Positions 1 through 5,539 of a stretch of 6,608 nt of DNA are shown piece after piece. A model generated the notes under the pieces. It saw only the letters and a list, made by a program, of their open reading frames with translations. It had not been told where the DNA came from and searched no databases. A program made the position numbers and the translations under genes. Numbering within the stretch: the first letter of the stretch is position 1; each line of letters begins with the position of its first letter. The DNA is from Acidobacteriota bacterium (GTDB taxonomy: Bacteria; Acidobacteriota; UBA4820; DSQY01), in contig JAKAIJ010000148.1 of NCBI GenBank assembly GCA_021814355.1, positions 1-6,608 on the forward strand. The letters run 5' to 3'.

Positions 1-38
1 ATGCAGTCCCTTCCCGAGCGGGACCGCCCGCGCTTCAT
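1..38 (-). CDS. Start of the next operon gene (partial, 12 codons visible)
   Basis: An ATG at 38-36 overlaps the TGA stop (37-35) of the transglutaminase-like gene in an ATGA arrangement, the same coupling seen at the mtnP/kinase junction. The visible peptide is MKRGRSRSGRDC and the frame is still open at the window edge. This is too short to assign a function. The basic N-terminus could belong to a secretion signal or a nucleic-acid-binding protein, but it could also be chance. No strong Shine-Dalgarno sequence precedes it, so it would depend on translational coupling. The only support is the ATGA overlap and the dense same-strand context. Confidence 0.35.
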   Translation of the reverse strand, partial: MKRGRSRSGRDC

Positions 39-1015
39 CGGCCGGCCCACACCTTAGGGAACCGCTGATTCAGCGCTAAACCGTCGTTTCTGCGCCGGCG
101 GGAACCCAGCGCCTTGCCCAGGAGGGTGGAGCCGGAGCCGAAAAGGCGCGGCGTCCCCGGCCCCCAGAGGAGGGCCTCCGTGTCCGGCGGCGGATCGTAG
201 AAGATCCGGTCGCGCCGCCACAGCGCCGAGAGGGTTCCGCCCGCCAGCCGGGAGAGATCTGCTGGGGCGAGGGGGTCGCCCACCCTCAGGACGACGTACC
301 GCTCGGGGACCCACCCCGACGAGTACCAGGGATCCACGAAGACGGAGCCCCCCGAAAGGTCCGCCTCCAGCCAGGCGTGGAGGGCGCCTCCCTCCAGCAC
401 CGCGGGGCCAGAGCCGCCCGCCGCCTGTAGGCCCAGGACCGGCCGGCACGGGATCCCGAGAGCGTCGAGAAGCGCCCTCGCGAGGCGGGCCATCCCCACG
501 CAGGAGGCCCTGCCTCTCCGGCAGACCTCGGCCGGGCTCTCGTCGAAGTCGGGCTGGCGGAGGTAAGTCGTGCGGGCCCTGAGAAAGAGCGTGGCGGCGT
601 GCAGCGCCGCGTCCCTGGTCTTGCAGGAGCGGAGGGCGGCGCGCAGTTCCCCGAGGAAGGGGCCGGGGAGCCCCGCGAGCGCCGGGGAGCTCCAGTCCGG
701 CTGGAATGGCCGCGGATCGGAGACGGGGGAGGGAAAGGAGACGACGGTGACGAGCCACGCGCCGGCCTCCCGCCGGACGCTCTGGCGGAAGGTGCGGTTG
801 GCGTAGGCGGGGGGAGCCGGGGCGCCCTCCGGGATTTGCAGCCGGTAGAGCGCGTCGCCGCGGCCCTCGACGGCGCCCTCGGCGGAGGGAGGGCCGTGGC
901 CGTCCGGCGCCGCCGCGCTCAAAGAGGGCATCCCGCCGAGGGACAAAATCCCAAAGGCGGCTCCCACCAGGGATCGGAGGACGATCCTCTTACGACGCCT
1001 CGTGGAGGATCGCAT
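35..1015 (-). CDS. Exported transglutaminase-like (papain-fold) protein
   Basis: This 326-residue protein probably acts outside the cytoplasm. Residues 1-36 look like a signal peptide: a basic stretch (STRRRKR), a hydrophobic core around 11-30, and a small-residue end (SLSAAA). A transglutaminase-core signature follows: Cys172 in RASCVGMARLARALLDALGI, His213 in LHAWLEADL, and Asp228 in VFVDPW. These have the order and spacing of the Cys-His-Asp triad of the transglutaminase-like superfamily. Such bacterial proteins are usually proteases, peptide-processing enzymes or amide-forming enzymes; the substrate cannot be read here. The C-terminal 90 or so residues match nothing I recognise. The ATG at 1015 was chosen because it keeps the basic n-region. 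Longer versions of the frame run back into nusB and look like out-of-frame translation. The start overlaps the nusB 3' end by 26 bases, so expression is probably coupled to nusB. Confidence 0.78.
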   Translation of the reverse strand: MRSSTRRRKRIVLRSLVGAAFGILSLGGMPSLSAAAPDGHGPPSAEGAVEGRGDALYRLQIPEGAPAPPAYANRTFRQSVRREAGAWLVTVVSFPSPVSDPRPFQPDWSSPALAGLPGPFLGELRAALRSCKTRDAALHAATLFLRARTTYLRQPDFDESPAEVCRRGRASCVGMARLARALLDALGIPCRPVLGLQAAGGSGPAVLEGGALHAWLEADLSGGSVFVDPWYSSGWVPERYVVLRVGDPLAPADLSRLAGGTLSALWRRDRIFYDPPPDTEALLWGPGTPRLFGSGSTLLGKALGSRRRRNDGLALNQRFPKVWAGR

Positions 1016-1394
1016 CCAAGACGCCGTTGAGGAAGCGGCTGGACTCCTCGCCCCCGAACTTGCGTCCGATTTCGAGGGCCTCGTTGAGGGCGACCTTCGC
1101 GGGGACCTCGGGGTCGTAGCGCATCTCGAAGACCGCGAGCCGGAGGATGCCTCGGTCGGTACGCGCAAGGCGCTCCAGCTTCCAGTGGTGGAGGTGGCGG
1201 ACGATGACGGTATCAATGGCCTCGCGGTGGTCCCAGACGCCCAGGACCCGGTCCTTCGCGAAGCGGCGGACCCTCTCGGAACCGGAGCGGTCCCGGTCAA
1301 TGGCCGCCGTCACCTCCTCCGCCCGCTCCACCCCCAGGTCGAGCTGGTACAGGTAGGTTAGGGCGAGTTCCCGTCCCTCGCGGCGGACGCCCAT
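990..1394 (-). CDS. nusB: Transcription antitermination factor NusB
   Basis: NusB binds boxA RNA together with NusE (ribosomal protein S10) in the antitermination complex that supports rRNA transcription; it acts in the cytoplasm. The 134-residue length is typical. Family features are visible throughout: an N-terminal basic helix followed by LALTYLYQLDLG, then a central W-x-LERLARTDRGILRLAVFEM block, then VPAKVALNEALEIGRKFGGEESSRFLNGVLDAI near the C-terminus, which matches the usual INEA-E-K-F-S--F-NGVLD pattern. The ATG (1394-1392) shares one base with the ribH stop codon (TGATG), and no Shine-Dalgarno sequence is visible, so reinitiation after ribH is likely. ribH-nusB adjacency is common in many bacterial phyla. 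The stop is TAA at 992-990. Confidence 0.95.
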   Translation of the reverse strand: MGVRREGRELALTYLYQLDLGVERAEEVTAAIDRDRSGSERVRRFAKDRVLGVWDHREAIDTVIVRHLHHWKLERLARTDRGILRLAVFEMRYDPEVPAKVALNEALEIGRKFGGEESSRFLNGVLDAILHEAS

Positions 1395-1855
1395 CAGAGC
1401 GACTTGTACAGGTTCGCCATCTCGAGGGCCGAGAGCGCCGCGTCGAAGCCCTTGTTTCCGGCCTTGGCGCCGGAGCGCTCGATGGCCTGCTCGAGGGTGT
1501 CGGCGGTGATCACGCCGAAGAGCACCGGGCGGCCGGTCTCGAGGCCCGAGAGGGCGAGGCCCTTGGCCACCTCCGCGGCGATGTAGTCGAAGTGCGGCGT
1601 GCTCCCGCGAATGACGGCGCCGACGGCGATCACCGCGTCGTACTTGCCGGAGCCGGCCATCTTGCGGGCCACCAGCGGGATCTCGAAGGCCCCCGGGACC
1701 CGCGCCACGGTGATGTCCTTCTCGAGGACGCCGTGGCGGTTGAGGCAGTCGAGCGCCCCGTCCAGCAGCTTCTGCGCAAAGAAGTCGTTGAACCGGCTGA
1801 CCACGATGCCGAAGGAGAGCCCCTTGCCCGAAAGCGCGCCTTCCAGAACCCGCAT
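1394..1855 (-). CDS. ribH: 6,7-dimethyl-8-ribityllumazine synthase (riboflavin synthase beta chain)
   Basis: This enzyme condenses 5-amino-6-ribitylamino-uracil with 3,4-dihydroxy-2-butanone 4-phosphate to make lumazine, the penultimate step of riboflavin synthesis. The family forms cytoplasmic pentamers or icosahedral 60-mers. The 153-residue length is standard. Visible signatures are SRFNDFFAQKLLDGA near residues 20-34, the VPGAFEIPLVA substrate loop at 53-63, GAVIRGSTPHFDY with the catalytic His88, and the phosphate-site region ITADTLEQAIERSGAKAGNKG with Arg127. The ATG at 1855 has a strong Shine-Dalgarno sequence. Longer readings of this frame only run into the kinase gene. No other riboflavin genes are in the window, so ribH is separated from the rest of the pathway. 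There is no FMN riboswitch: only 32 bases separate it from the kinase stop. Confidence 0.96.
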   Translation of the reverse strand: MRVLEGALSGKGLSFGIVVSRFNDFFAQKLLDGALDCLNRHGVLEKDITVARVPGAFEIPLVARKMAGSGKYDAVIAVGAVIRGSTPHFDYIAAEVAKGLALSGLETGRPVLFGVITADTLEQAIERSGAKAGNKGFDAALSALEMANLYKSL

Positions 1856-1860
1856 CGCCG

Positions 1861-1869
1861 CTCCTCCCC
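1861..1869 (-). promoter_or_regulatory. Strong ribosome binding site for ribH
   Basis: On the minus strand the sequence GGGGAGGAG lies five bases before the ribH ATG. It closely matches the 16S rRNA anti-Shine-Dalgarno complement and is the strongest such site in the operon. It fixes the ribH start at 1855. It lies in the 32-base gap after the kinase gene, one of the few junctions in this run without a start-stop overlap. Confidence 0.8.
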
Positions 1870-1887
1870 GGGGGTCCGCGCCCCCGC

Positions 1888-2802
1888 TCACTCCAGCCCC
1901 GAGAACTCGGTGAGCTTCCTGAAGGCCGAGAACCGTTCCTGGATCTCGGCGCGGCTCAGCGCGCTGAGCCGGTTGAGCGAGAAGTCCTCCACGTTGAACG
2001 AGGCCATCACGCTCCCCATGACGATGGCCTGCCGCACCGCCGTGGAGTCGAGCTCCGCGCAGGTGGACAGGAAGCCCATGAAGCCTCCGGCGAAGGTGTC
2101 GCCCGCGCCGGTGGGGTCGAAGACCGACTCGAGGGGGTAGGCGGGGGCGGCGAAGACCGAGTGGGGCGTGATCTTCAGAACGCCGTACTCGCCGCGCTTG
2201 ACGATGACCATCTTGGGGCCCCACGCGAGGATCTTCTGGCCCGCCTTAAGCAGGTTATACTCCTGCGAGAGCTGCCGGGCTTCGGCCTCGTTGACGATCA
2301 GGAGGTGGACCCGGGAAAGGACCTCCCGGAGCTCGGCCCGGCGGTTGTCAATCCAGAAGTTCATGGTGTCCGCCGCCACCAGCTTGGGCGAGCGGAGCTG
2401 GTCGAGGACCCGCAGCTGGACCTTGGGGTCAATGTTGGCGAGGCAGACGAAGGGCGCGTCCCGGTAGACCTCGGGAACGTCGGGGGCGAAGCCGGCCAGG
2501 ACGTTGAGGTCGGTCTTGAGGGTCTGGGCGTCGTTCAGGTCGTAGCCGTACTCGCCGTGCCAGTGGAAGGTGAGCCCGCCGGGGACGGTGCGCAGGCCCT
2601 CGAGGTCCACCTTGTGCTTCTCGAGGACGCGGCGGTCCTCGGAGCGGAAGTCCTCGCCGACGACCGCCATGATTCCCACCCCGGCGAAATAGGACGCCGC
2701 GACCGAGAAGTAGGTGGCCGAACCGCCGAGGATCCTCTCCCGGCGCCCGAAGGGCGTGGCCACGGTGTCGTACGCGACGGAGCCGACGCAGAGCAGTTTC
2801 AT
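1888..2802 (-). CDS. PfkB (ribokinase) family carbohydrate kinase
   Basis: This 304-residue cytoplasmic kinase belongs to the ribokinase/adenosine kinase family. The N-terminal beta strand MKLLCVGSVAYDTV is followed by the substrate-lid region with LGGSATYFSVAASYF (25-39), a variant of the first PfkB signature that lacks the usual Asn. LIVNEAEARQLS (168-179) is the mid-protein N-E-x-E-like element. The second PfkB signature, DPTGAGDTFAGGFMGFL (229-245), carries the anion-hole glycines and the catalytic base Asp235. The start ATG overlaps the mtnP stop by four bases (ATGA), and a GAGG element six bases upstream serves as ribosome binding site. Substrate is unknown. The partner gene makes a pentose 1-phosphate (methylthioribose 1-phosphate), so a sugar or sugar-phosphate derived from nucleosides is a reasonable guess. 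An adenosine- or ribokinase-type activity is the main alternative. Family assignment is firm; substrate is inference. Confidence 0.9.
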   Translation of the reverse strand: MKLLCVGSVAYDTVATPFGRRERILGGSATYFSVAASYFAGVGIMAVVGEDFRSEDRRVLEKHKVDLEGLRTVPGGLTFHWHGEYGYDLNDAQTLKTDLNVLAGFAPDVPEVYRDAPFVCLANIDPKVQLRVLDQLRSPKLVAADTMNFWIDNRRAELREVLSRVHLLIVNEAEARQLSQEYNLLKAGQKILAWGPKMVIVKRGEYGVLKITPHSVFAAPAYPLESVFDPTGAGDTFAGGFMGFLSTCAELDSTAVRQAIVMGSVMASFNVEDFSLNRLSALSRAEIQERFSAFRKLTEFSGLE

Positions 2803-3668
2803 CCTTGGCCTCGCGCCAGGCGCGAAATGAGCGGCCGGAGCCGGTGGAAGGTCTCGGGAGGCCAGAGGTCCCGGCGGGTGAGGACCGCGTGGTCGAGGGT
2901 GCGCTGGCAGGAGCAGTCCCGCGGCGGCGCGCCGCCGGCGACGCGCCGCACCACGTCCCGGGCGTTCTTGGTGTTCGCGGCCAGGACCCGCAGGACCTCT
3001 CCGATGGAGACGGCGTCGTGGCCGTCGTGCCAACAATCGTAGTCGGTGACGAGGGCGAGGCTGGCGTAGCAGATCTCCGCCTCGCGGGCGAGCCGCGCCT
3101 CCTGGGCGTTGGTCATGCCGATCACGTCGAGCCCCCAGGACTGGTAGAGGCGGCTCTCCGCTCGGGTGGAGAACTGGGGCCCCTCCATGCAGAGGTAGGT
3201 GCCGCCGTCGTGGACCGTCACGCCGGCCTCGCGGCACGCGGCGACGAGCCGCGAGCGGAGGACGGAGCAAAAGGGGTCAGCCAGTCCTACGTGGGCGGCG
3301 ATCCCGTCGCCGAAGAAGGTGTCGGCGCGGTGGCGGGTCCGGTCCACGAGCTGGTCGGGGACCACCACGTCCCCCGGGCGGAGGGGTTCCCTCAGGCTCC
3401 CCACCGCCGAGGCGGAGAGCACGGCCCGGGCGCCGAGCAGCTTGAACCCGTAGAGGTTCGCCCGGTAGTTGACCTCGCCCGGGAGGCGGCGGTGCCCCTC
3501 GCCGTGGCGGGCCAGAAAGGCGACGCGCCGTCCCGAGAGGGTGCCCACGAGATAGTGGTCGGAGGGGTCCCCGAAGGGGGTCTGGAGGGCCAGCCGCTGG
3601 GCCCCCTCGAAGCCGGGCATCTGGTAGTAGCCCGACCCCCCGATGATGCCGTACTCGACAGGTTCCAA
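2799..3668 (-). CDS. mtnP: S-methyl-5'-thioadenosine phosphorylase
   Basis: MtnP cleaves methylthioadenosine, a by-product of polyamine synthesis, with phosphate to adenine and 5-methylthioribose 1-phosphate, in the cytoplasm. From the TTG start (289 residues) the visible features are the phosphate-site loop GIIGGSG (7-13), LARHGEGHRRLPGEVNYRAN (52-71), ASAVGSLRE (87-94), GGTYLCMEGPQFSTRAES (155-172), DVIGMTNAQEARLAREAEIC (181-200), and TDYDCWH (208-214). The last carries the two Asp residues that favour a 6-aminopurine base in the MTAP branch over the inosine/guanosine branch. A Cys-Ser-Cys motif lies at 252-254. I prefer the TTG start at 3668 over the in-frame GTG at 3698: a GGAGG lies four bases upstream and the predicted promoter would start the mRNA near 3680. 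With GTG the protein is 299 residues. It overlaps the kinase gene by four bases. Confidence 0.92.
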   Translation of the reverse strand: MEPVEYGIIGGSGYYQMPGFEGAQRLALQTPFGDPSDHYLVGTLSGRRVAFLARHGEGHRRLPGEVNYRANLYGFKLLGARAVLSASAVGSLREPLRPGDVVVPDQLVDRTRHRADTFFGDGIAAHVGLADPFCSVLRSRLVAACREAGVTVHDGGTYLCMEGPQFSTRAESRLYQSWGLDVIGMTNAQEARLAREAEICYASLALVTDYDCWHDGHDAVSIGEVLRVLAANTKNARDVVRRVAGGAPPRDCSCQRTLDHAVLTRRDLWPPETFHRLRPLISRLARGQG

Positions 3669-3686
3669 GGGGCCTCCAGCTTGGAA

Positions 3687-3715
3687 ATAGTAGCACACCC
3701 GGGGCGGGGAGCCAA
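3687..3715 (-). promoter_or_regulatory. Predicted sigma70-type promoter for the mtnP-kinase-ribH-nusB operon
   Basis: On the minus strand a -35 box TTGGCT (3715-3710) and a -10 box TACTAT (3692-3687) are separated by exactly 17 bases; each matches its consensus at four of six positions. It lies in the short gap between the deacetylase stop (3736) and mtnP, the only real gap upstream of the run. The expected start near 3680 leaves a leader of about a dozen bases containing GGAGG (3677-3673) before the TTG codon at 3668. No terminator hairpin separates the deacetylase from this promoter, so readthrough from upstream is also possible. This is prediction from sequence only. Confidence 0.5.
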
Positions 3716-3735
3716 GCCTCGCGGGGCGGCCTGTC

Positions 3736-5172
3736 TCACGGGGCGGCCGGAGGCGGGGGCTGGGGGACCGCGGCCCGGTCCACCGGCACGAAGCGATACC
3801 CGTCCCCCTCCAGTTGGCGGATGAATCCCTCGAGGATCGTATCCGCCCGGCTCTCGCCGTCGCGCTCGGTGCCCAGGTGCATCAGGACGATGCCGCCGCT
3901 GAGCCCCGCCGGCGAGCCCCGGAGCTGCTTGAGCAGGCCGCCGAGGATCTGGGCGGGGGTGCGGAAGAGGGGGTCCCGGCTGTCCGAGACCCAGTCGAGG
4001 GTGTCCATGTGGGGCGACCAGTAGACGTGGCGGTAGCCTGATTCGGCCGCCCAGCGGAGGAGCTGACCGTTGTACTCGCCGAAGGGGGCGCGCCAGTAGG
4101 GTGCCATCCGGCGTCCCGTGGCCAGTTCGTAAAGGCCGGCGGCCCGGTAAAGCTGGGCCTTCAGGAACTCCTGGGTGACGCCGGGCAGGGTGGCCTGCCG
4201 TCCGTTGAAGGAGAAGGAGGTCAGGTGGGGGTGGCTGAACGTGTGGTTGCCCACGGTGTGGCCCTCGGCGACGATGCGCCGGGCCAGCTCGGGGTAGCGC
4301 TGGATGTATTCGCCGGAGAGGAACATGGTGGCGTGGATGCCGTGGCTCTTGAGGGTGTCCAAGATGACCGGCGTGGCGTTGGCGTTGGAGCCGCCGTCGA
4401 AGGTCAGCAGGATCTCGCGTCGGTCGGTGGCGGCCCGGACGATGTCCAGGGCTGGCGCCTCGGGAAGGGGCGGCGGCTCGGGACCCTCGGCCAGGAGCGG
4501 CGGTGGGAGCGGGGCGGTCGGCGCGGAGAGCGTGAGGTCCACGGCCCGCGAGTAGGCGTTGTTGCCCCGGTTGTCGAAGTACCGCGCCTGGAGAATGTTC
4601 TGGCGGGAGTGGAGGGCCACGCCGTCGAAGCGCCACTGCCCGGCGATGGCGAGCTGGACCGCCCGCCGCTCGCCGTTCACGTAGAGGCCCACCATGGCCT
4701 CCCTCGGCGCCAGCCCCTCCACCGTGATCCGCTGGCTGGCGACCGTGGTCCCCGGGGCGGGGGACTGGATGGTCACGGGGCCCTCCGAGTCCCAGTCGAG
4801 ACGCTCCCGGTCGAGCCCAGCCTCGCGGGCCTTCTTGGGGCGGAAGGTCCACTCGTCGGAGGGCGGGGAGTAGAGGAACCGGTCGAAGTGGCGGGCGAGC
4901 CAGACGACGCCCGCCCCCGCCGCCAGAAGGGCGGCCAGGAGGACTCCGCGCACCCACCAGCCGCGGAGGGCCGTCCGGTTCCAGCGGGCGAACCGCTCCC
5001 ACCGCTCCCGGCGCCCGTGGCTCCGGATGCACCGGTCGGAGCAGAAGATGTGGCCCTCGCGGCGGGTCTGGCACTTGGGGCAGATGGGGCGCTGGCAGTG
5101 AAAGCAGCGGCGCCGGGCCTCCCGCGTCGGGTGCCGGTAGCAGAGTCCCTGGGAGGAACTGGGCCGCGCCAT
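3736..5172 (-). CDS. Membrane-anchored polysaccharide deacetylase (NodB/CE4) with N-terminal zinc-finger-like domain
   Basis: This 478-residue protein has four visible parts. Residues 11-48 hold a Cys/His cluster (C11, H14, C23, C26, C31, C34, H41, C44, C48) resembling the B-box-like zinc finger at the N-terminus of some bacterial rhomboid proteins (CYRHP...C..C..PIC..C). One transmembrane helix lies near 74-93. Residues 130-216 resemble an Ig-like beta-sandwich (VTIQSPAPGTTV...). After a proline-rich linker, residues 251-465 form a NodB homology domain. Its motifs are LTFDGG (256-261), GNHTFSHPH with H310 and H314, RAPFG (361-365), DTLDW (390-394) and IVLMHLG (428-434). The family removes N-acetyl groups from peptidoglycan or other amino-sugar polymers outside the cytoplasm. 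The first motif is TFDGG rather than TFDDG, so the usual metal-binding Asp is missing. The ATG has no Shine-Dalgarno sequence. A lipid or sugar substrate other than peptidoglycan is possible. Confidence 0.88.
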   Translation of the reverse strand: MARPSSSQGLCYRHPTREARRRCFHCQRPICPKCQTRREGHIFCSDRCIRSHGRRERWERFARWNRTALRGWWVRGVLLAALLAAGAGVVWLARHFDRFLYSPPSDEWTFRPKKAREAGLDRERLDWDSEGPVTIQSPAPGTTVASQRITVEGLAPREAMVGLYVNGERRAVQLAIAGQWRFDGVALHSRQNILQARYFDNRGNNAYSRAVDLTLSAPTAPLPPPLLAEGPEPPPLPEAPALDIVRAATDRREILLTFDGGSNANATPVILDTLKSHGIHATMFLSGEYIQRYPELARRIVAEGHTVGNHTFSHPHLTSFSFNGRQATLPGVTQEFLKAQLYRAAGLYELATGRRMAPYWRAPFGEYNGQLLRWAAESGYRHVYWSPHMDTLDWVSDSRDPLFRTPAQILGGLLKQLRGSPAGLSGGIVLMHLGTERDGESRADTILEGFIRQLEGDGYRFVPVDRAAVPQPPPPAAP

Positions 5173-5273
5173 GGCAGCAAGAATACCCCAATCCAGTTCA
5201 GATTATGCATTTGGAGCCTCGGTGTCTTCGGTACCGCAGATCGTTCTTGGCGGAAAGGAAGCGTCTACTCGGC

Positions 5274-5351
5274 GGGGGGGGCCATTCCCTCCCCGCCCCC
5301 CGGGCAAAGCCCGATGGGGCCCCCCCCCCCCCCTGGCCCCCCCCGCGCCCC
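5274..5351. repeat. G/C homopolymer cluster with a 10-bp inverted repeat
   Basis: On the plus strand this holds G8 (5274-5281), C6 (5296-5301), C14 (5320-5333), C8 (5337-5344) and several C3-C4 runs. The eight Gs plus CC at 5274-5283 pair perfectly with GGCCCCCCCC at 5318-5327. Inside that arm pair sits a smaller hairpin, CGGGC-AAA-GCCCG (5301-5313). The minus strand has at least seven G tracts of three or more in under 70 bases, enough for several intramolecular G-quadruplexes. No T-run follows on either strand, so it does not look like an intrinsic terminator. The run lengths are the least trustworthy bases in the window: homopolymers of this length are prone to sequencing and assembly error. 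Confidence 0.75.
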
Positions 5352-5385
5352 GCACCACCTTTTGTGCCTGGCTTGGGGGCAACCC

Positions 5386-5472
5386 GGATTTTGCTCCAGT
5401 CCGGGGGCGGTTCGTTCTGATTCAGAGGTGGCTGGCATTTCGAGGAGACTGCCCCCATCAATTGCAAAATCC
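5386..5472. repeat. Nested inverted repeats (87 bases)
   Basis: Three pairs of arms are nested with near-common centres. The outer arms GGATTTTGC (5386-5394) and GCAAAATCC (5464-5472) match perfectly over nine bases. GGGGGC (5403-5408) and GCCCCC (5451-5456) match over six. Inside them is a small dyad TCTGA-T-TCAGA (5416-5426). The layout could fold as one long imperfect stem-loop on either strand, or could be paired protein-binding sites. It lies just upstream of the predicted plus-strand promoter. I cannot identify it with any known RNA or mobile-element family. Confidence 0.5.
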
Positions 5473-5504
5473 AGGTCCCGCACCCTTGGCGACGGCCATC
5501 GCCC

Positions 5505-5533
5505 TTGTGAACAAAGGCGGAAGCGGGTACAAT
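5505..5533 (+). promoter_or_regulatory. Predicted sigma70-type promoter giving a leaderless mRNA
   Basis: A -35 box TTGTGA (5505-5510) and a -10 box TACAAT (5528-5533) are separated by 17 bases and match consensus at four and five of six positions. Only six bases lie between the -10 box and the ATG at 5540, so transcription would begin at or within a base or two of the start codon. No Shine-Dalgarno sequence precedes this ATG, which fits leaderless translation. The -35 box overlaps a small dyad TTGT-GA-ACAA (5505-5514) that might serve as an operator half-site pair. Confidence 0.55.
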
Positions 5534-5539
5534 CAGGCC

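Larger units (their letters stand above)
5173..5539. other. Divergent intergenic region with no convincing gene
   Basis: This 367-base stretch separates the divergent deacetylase and membrane-protein genes. Open frames across it give low-complexity Gly/Pro-rich peptides driven by the C and G runs, and none has a ribosome binding site or recognisable motif. It contains the homopolymer hairpin cluster, a second nested inverted-repeat element, and a predicted promoter for the plus-strand gene, each listed separately. For the minus-strand gene only weak -10-like hexamers are visible: TATTCT at 5185-5180, seven bases before the ATG, and CATAAT at 5207-5202. Neither has a good -35 box at the right spacing. 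Confidence 0.7.

Noticed and set aside
1..57. A plus-strand frame beginning with ATG at base 1 and ending at TAG (55-57)
   Set aside because: It could be the tail of a convergent gene, but 18 residues show no motif, and the minus-strand ATGA coupling explains this edge better.
1016..1300. A 95-residue N-terminal extension of the transglutaminase-like frame
   Set aside because: It lies entirely inside nusB, reads as Ser/Arg/Thr-rich out-of-frame sequence, and would bury the signal peptide.
1856..1887. FMN riboswitch or attenuator upstream of ribH
   Set aside because: The gap is only 32 bases and holds just the ribosome binding site, too short for an FMN riboswitch.
3699..3735. Possible terminator between the deacetylase and mtnP
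   Set aside because: GC-rich arms are present but do not pair into a stem of more than a few bases, and no T-run follows on the minus strand.
3392..5191. A 599-codon minus-strand open frame overlapping the deacetylase and mtnP
   Set aside because: It is an alternative frame of two genes with clear catalytic motifs. The product is Pro/Arg-rich and featureless.
5301..5313. CGGGC-AAA-GCCCG hairpin as an intrinsic terminator
   Set aside because: The stem is only five base pairs and no U tract follows on either strand; it sits between divergent starts where a terminator is not expected.
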